Positions 62,883-64,000 of a DNA stretch of 64,000 nt are shown here, piece after piece. Source of the DNA: Methanothrix sp. (GTDB lineage Archaea; Halobacteriota; Methanosarcinia; Methanotrichales; Methanotrichaceae). The position numbers and the translations under genes are program-made. The notes under the pieces are model-generated. The model was not told where the DNA came from and ran no database searches. It saw only the letters and a program-made list of their open reading frames with translations. Where the stretch lies: assembly GCF_030055635.1 (NCBI RefSeq), contig NZ_JASFYM010000013.1, positions 1 through 64,000 on the forward strand. The letters run 5' to 3'. Positions within the stretch are counted from its first letter, which is position 1, and every line of letters starts with the position of its first letter.

Positions 62883-63705
62883 GCACGCCCCTCCTCTCCT
62901 CAAGCATGAGACTCATGGTCACAAGTGAGAGAACCGAGAGCGTTATGCATATCCCAGGGGGCATGTACCACCACCAGCATCCATTTAAGAAACCACCCCT
63001 GGAGAACGCGAAGTTTATTATCATCCCCCAGCTCTTCGAGTTCGGATCCCCAAGCCCCAGAAATGACAATGAGGCCTCGGCGATCATCGCTGAGGCGACT
63101 GTCAGCATGAACTTGGGCATGATCACGTGAATTGTATTTGGGAGAACATCTGTAAGAATTATGTGCATATCAGAGAAACCCGTGACCTTCGCAGCCTCCA
63201 CAAATGCCATCTCCCTCACCTGGAGAACCCTGGCGCGCACGATCCTGGCGAGCGAGGTCCACCAGAGCAGGCCCATTATCAGGGTTATGGTTATAGAACT
63301 CGGCTTCAGGAATGCGGCAACCACAATCACCAGAGGTATCTGGGGTATCATTAGAAATATGTCCGTGATACCCATGAGAATATCATCCACCCATCCCCTG
63401 AAGTAGCCGGCAGATGCGCCAACGATGGTGCCTATCAGGGTGGCGATGATCGCAGATCCAAGACCGACGCCGAGAGAAACCCTAGAGCCGAATATGATCT
63501 CGGACAGGATGTCATTGCCCATGTCGTTCGTTCCAAGAGGATGATCCCAGCTCGGACCCAGGTAAGGCTCATACCGCTTCCAGGGATCGTGTGGGGCGAG
63601 GTGGGGGGCGAAGAACGCCATCATCAGAAATGCAAGAAATACCAGAGCTCCTGGATTCGATAGCAATGATAATTTCGTGCGTGATGCCTGCACTTCGCAT
63701 CTCAT
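62860..63705 (-). CDS. ABC transporter permease (DppC/NikC-like)
   Basis: A 281-residue inner-membrane permease with five or six helices after a short cytoplasmic N-terminus. DHPLGTNDMGNDILSEIIFG is the DppC signature; the EAA loop is EAAKVTGFSDMHIILTDVLP; AEASLSFLGLGDPNSKSWG follows. It pairs with the DppB-like permease upstream, whose stop overlaps this ATG by three bases. Substrate (peptides, nickel or other) is unknown because the binding protein lies outside the window. Confidence 0.92.
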   Translation of the reverse strand: MRCEVQASRTKLSLLSNPGALVFLAFLMMAFFAPHLAPHDPWKRYEPYLGPSWDHPLGTNDMGNDILSEIIFGSRVSLGVGLGSAIIATLIGTIVGASAGYFRGWVDDILMGITDIFLMIPQIPLVIVVAAFLKPSSITITLIMGLLWWTSLARIVRARVLQVREMAFVEAAKVTGFSDMHIILTDVLPNTIHVIMPKFMLTVASAMIAEASLSFLGLGDPNSKSWGMIINFAFSRGGFLNGCWWWYMPPGICITLSVLSLVTMSLMLEERRGVHVASPGA

Positions 63706-64000
63706 CGGCTCCTCACCCTTGGATCGAGAATGCCGTAGAGCACATCCGCGATCATGTTCGCTGTTATCACCATTATGGTTATTATGAGAAAGGAGCCCTG
63801 CAGCACCGGATAATCCCGGTAGAGAAGCGCGCTGTAGATGAGGTTGCCCATCCCGCGCATCGAGAATACCATCTCTATGAACAGCGCCCCGCTGAATATG
63901 AAGCCGAAGTCCAGTGCGATCAGCGTTATTATCGGCAGAGCTGCATTTCTGAATACGTGCCTGAACAGGATCTGGGTGTCATACAGCCCCTTGGCTCTCG
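63702..64000 (-). CDS. ABC transporter permease (DppB/NikB-like), C-terminal part
   Basis: Only about the last 98 codons are in the window; the 5' end lies beyond base 64000. The visible end (about ...FIFSGALFIEMVFSMRGMGN, then ADVLYGILDPRVRSR) is typical of DppB permeases: the periplasmic loop GMG segment and the final YGxLDPRVR motif. The stop overlaps the DppC start, confirming the usual B-C-D-F gene order. Confidence 0.88.
   Translation of the reverse strand, partial: RAKGLYDTQILFRHVFRNAALPIITLIALDFGFIFSGALFIEMVFSMRGMGNLIYSALLYRDYPVLQGSFLIITIMVITANMIADVLYGILDPRVRSR

Noticed and set aside
1-64000. tRNA, rRNA or CRISPR loci
   Set aside because: Reading the intergenic gaps on both strands, I saw no tRNA-like T-arm with matching acceptor stem, no rRNA segment and no regularly spaced direct repeats. 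A covariance-model search would be decisive.

Overview
The window is archaeal chromosome from a methanogen of the order Methanosarcinales, most likely the genus Methanothrix (Methanosaeta). The support is direct. It holds a two-cassette AtwA activator of methyl-coenzyme M reductase. It also holds archaeal information-processing genes (PCNA, primase large subunit, RadA, OB-fold RPA, TFS, L10e, aIF2-beta fused to TRAM, an SMC/ScpA pair), the archaeal cobalamin set CobZ-CobS-CobY, and PurP. Promoters have a TATA box about 25 bases before the start, with many TTG/GTG starts and heavy use of AGG/AGA and ATA codons. Genus and species are inference; no rRNA or tRNA gene was seen.

Layout. 1-1.8 kb: two related exported proteins, the first cut by the window edge. 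2-7.6 kb: a DUF1646 transporter, small unknowns, a phosphoesterase, a double-SIS isomerase-like protein and purP. 7.8-13.7 kb: two translationally coupled giant exported proteins, both with cell-wall-binding-2-like segments, the second combining a glycosidase-like region with a gingipain-type (C25) peptidase. 14-18.8 kb: rpl10e, aIF2-beta-TRAM, then gatCAB. 18.9-22.6 kb: a sodium:solute symporter with a small membrane partner, a radical SAM/SPASM enzyme and an exported orphan. 22.8-30.7 kb: smc-scpA, an Lrp regulator coupled to an aminotransferase, a CDP-alcohol phosphatidyltransferase, a zinc-finger regulator and a YkgJ protein. 30.8-37.3 kb (minus strand): metG, atwA, RPA, radA and phosphoglycolate phosphatase, a block of translation, methanogenesis and repair genes. 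37.5-39.8 kb: a HTH regulator, ftsZ, another HTH protein and a 49-residue Cys-rich protein. 41-43.8 kb: a sulfur-transfer operon (rhodanese, metallo-beta-lactamase/rhodanese fusion, CoA-binding protein). 43.9-50.9 kb: radical SAM activase, UPF0200 kinase-like protein, a small zinc ribbon, a degenerate HisB homologue, cobZ-cobS-cobY and a COG1407 phosphoesterase. 50.9-54.1 kb (minus): exported beta-helix proteins (NosD-like, pentapeptide repeat) and a transglutaminase-like protein. 54.4-57.9 kb: tfs, pcn-priL and aroA. 58-61 kb: exported or membrane unknowns. 61.2-64 kb (minus): a dipeptide/nickel-type ABC transporter, running off the edge.

Around these lie remnants: two short copies of an IS200/IS605-type right end (6.36 and 22.65 kb) and three copies of a roughly 105-bp intergenic repeat (46.5, 49.1 and 54.2 kb). 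The less ordinary content is the envelope gene set, the double-SIS fusion, the HisB homologue lacking metal ligands, and several genes under 60 codons that simple ORF calling misses.
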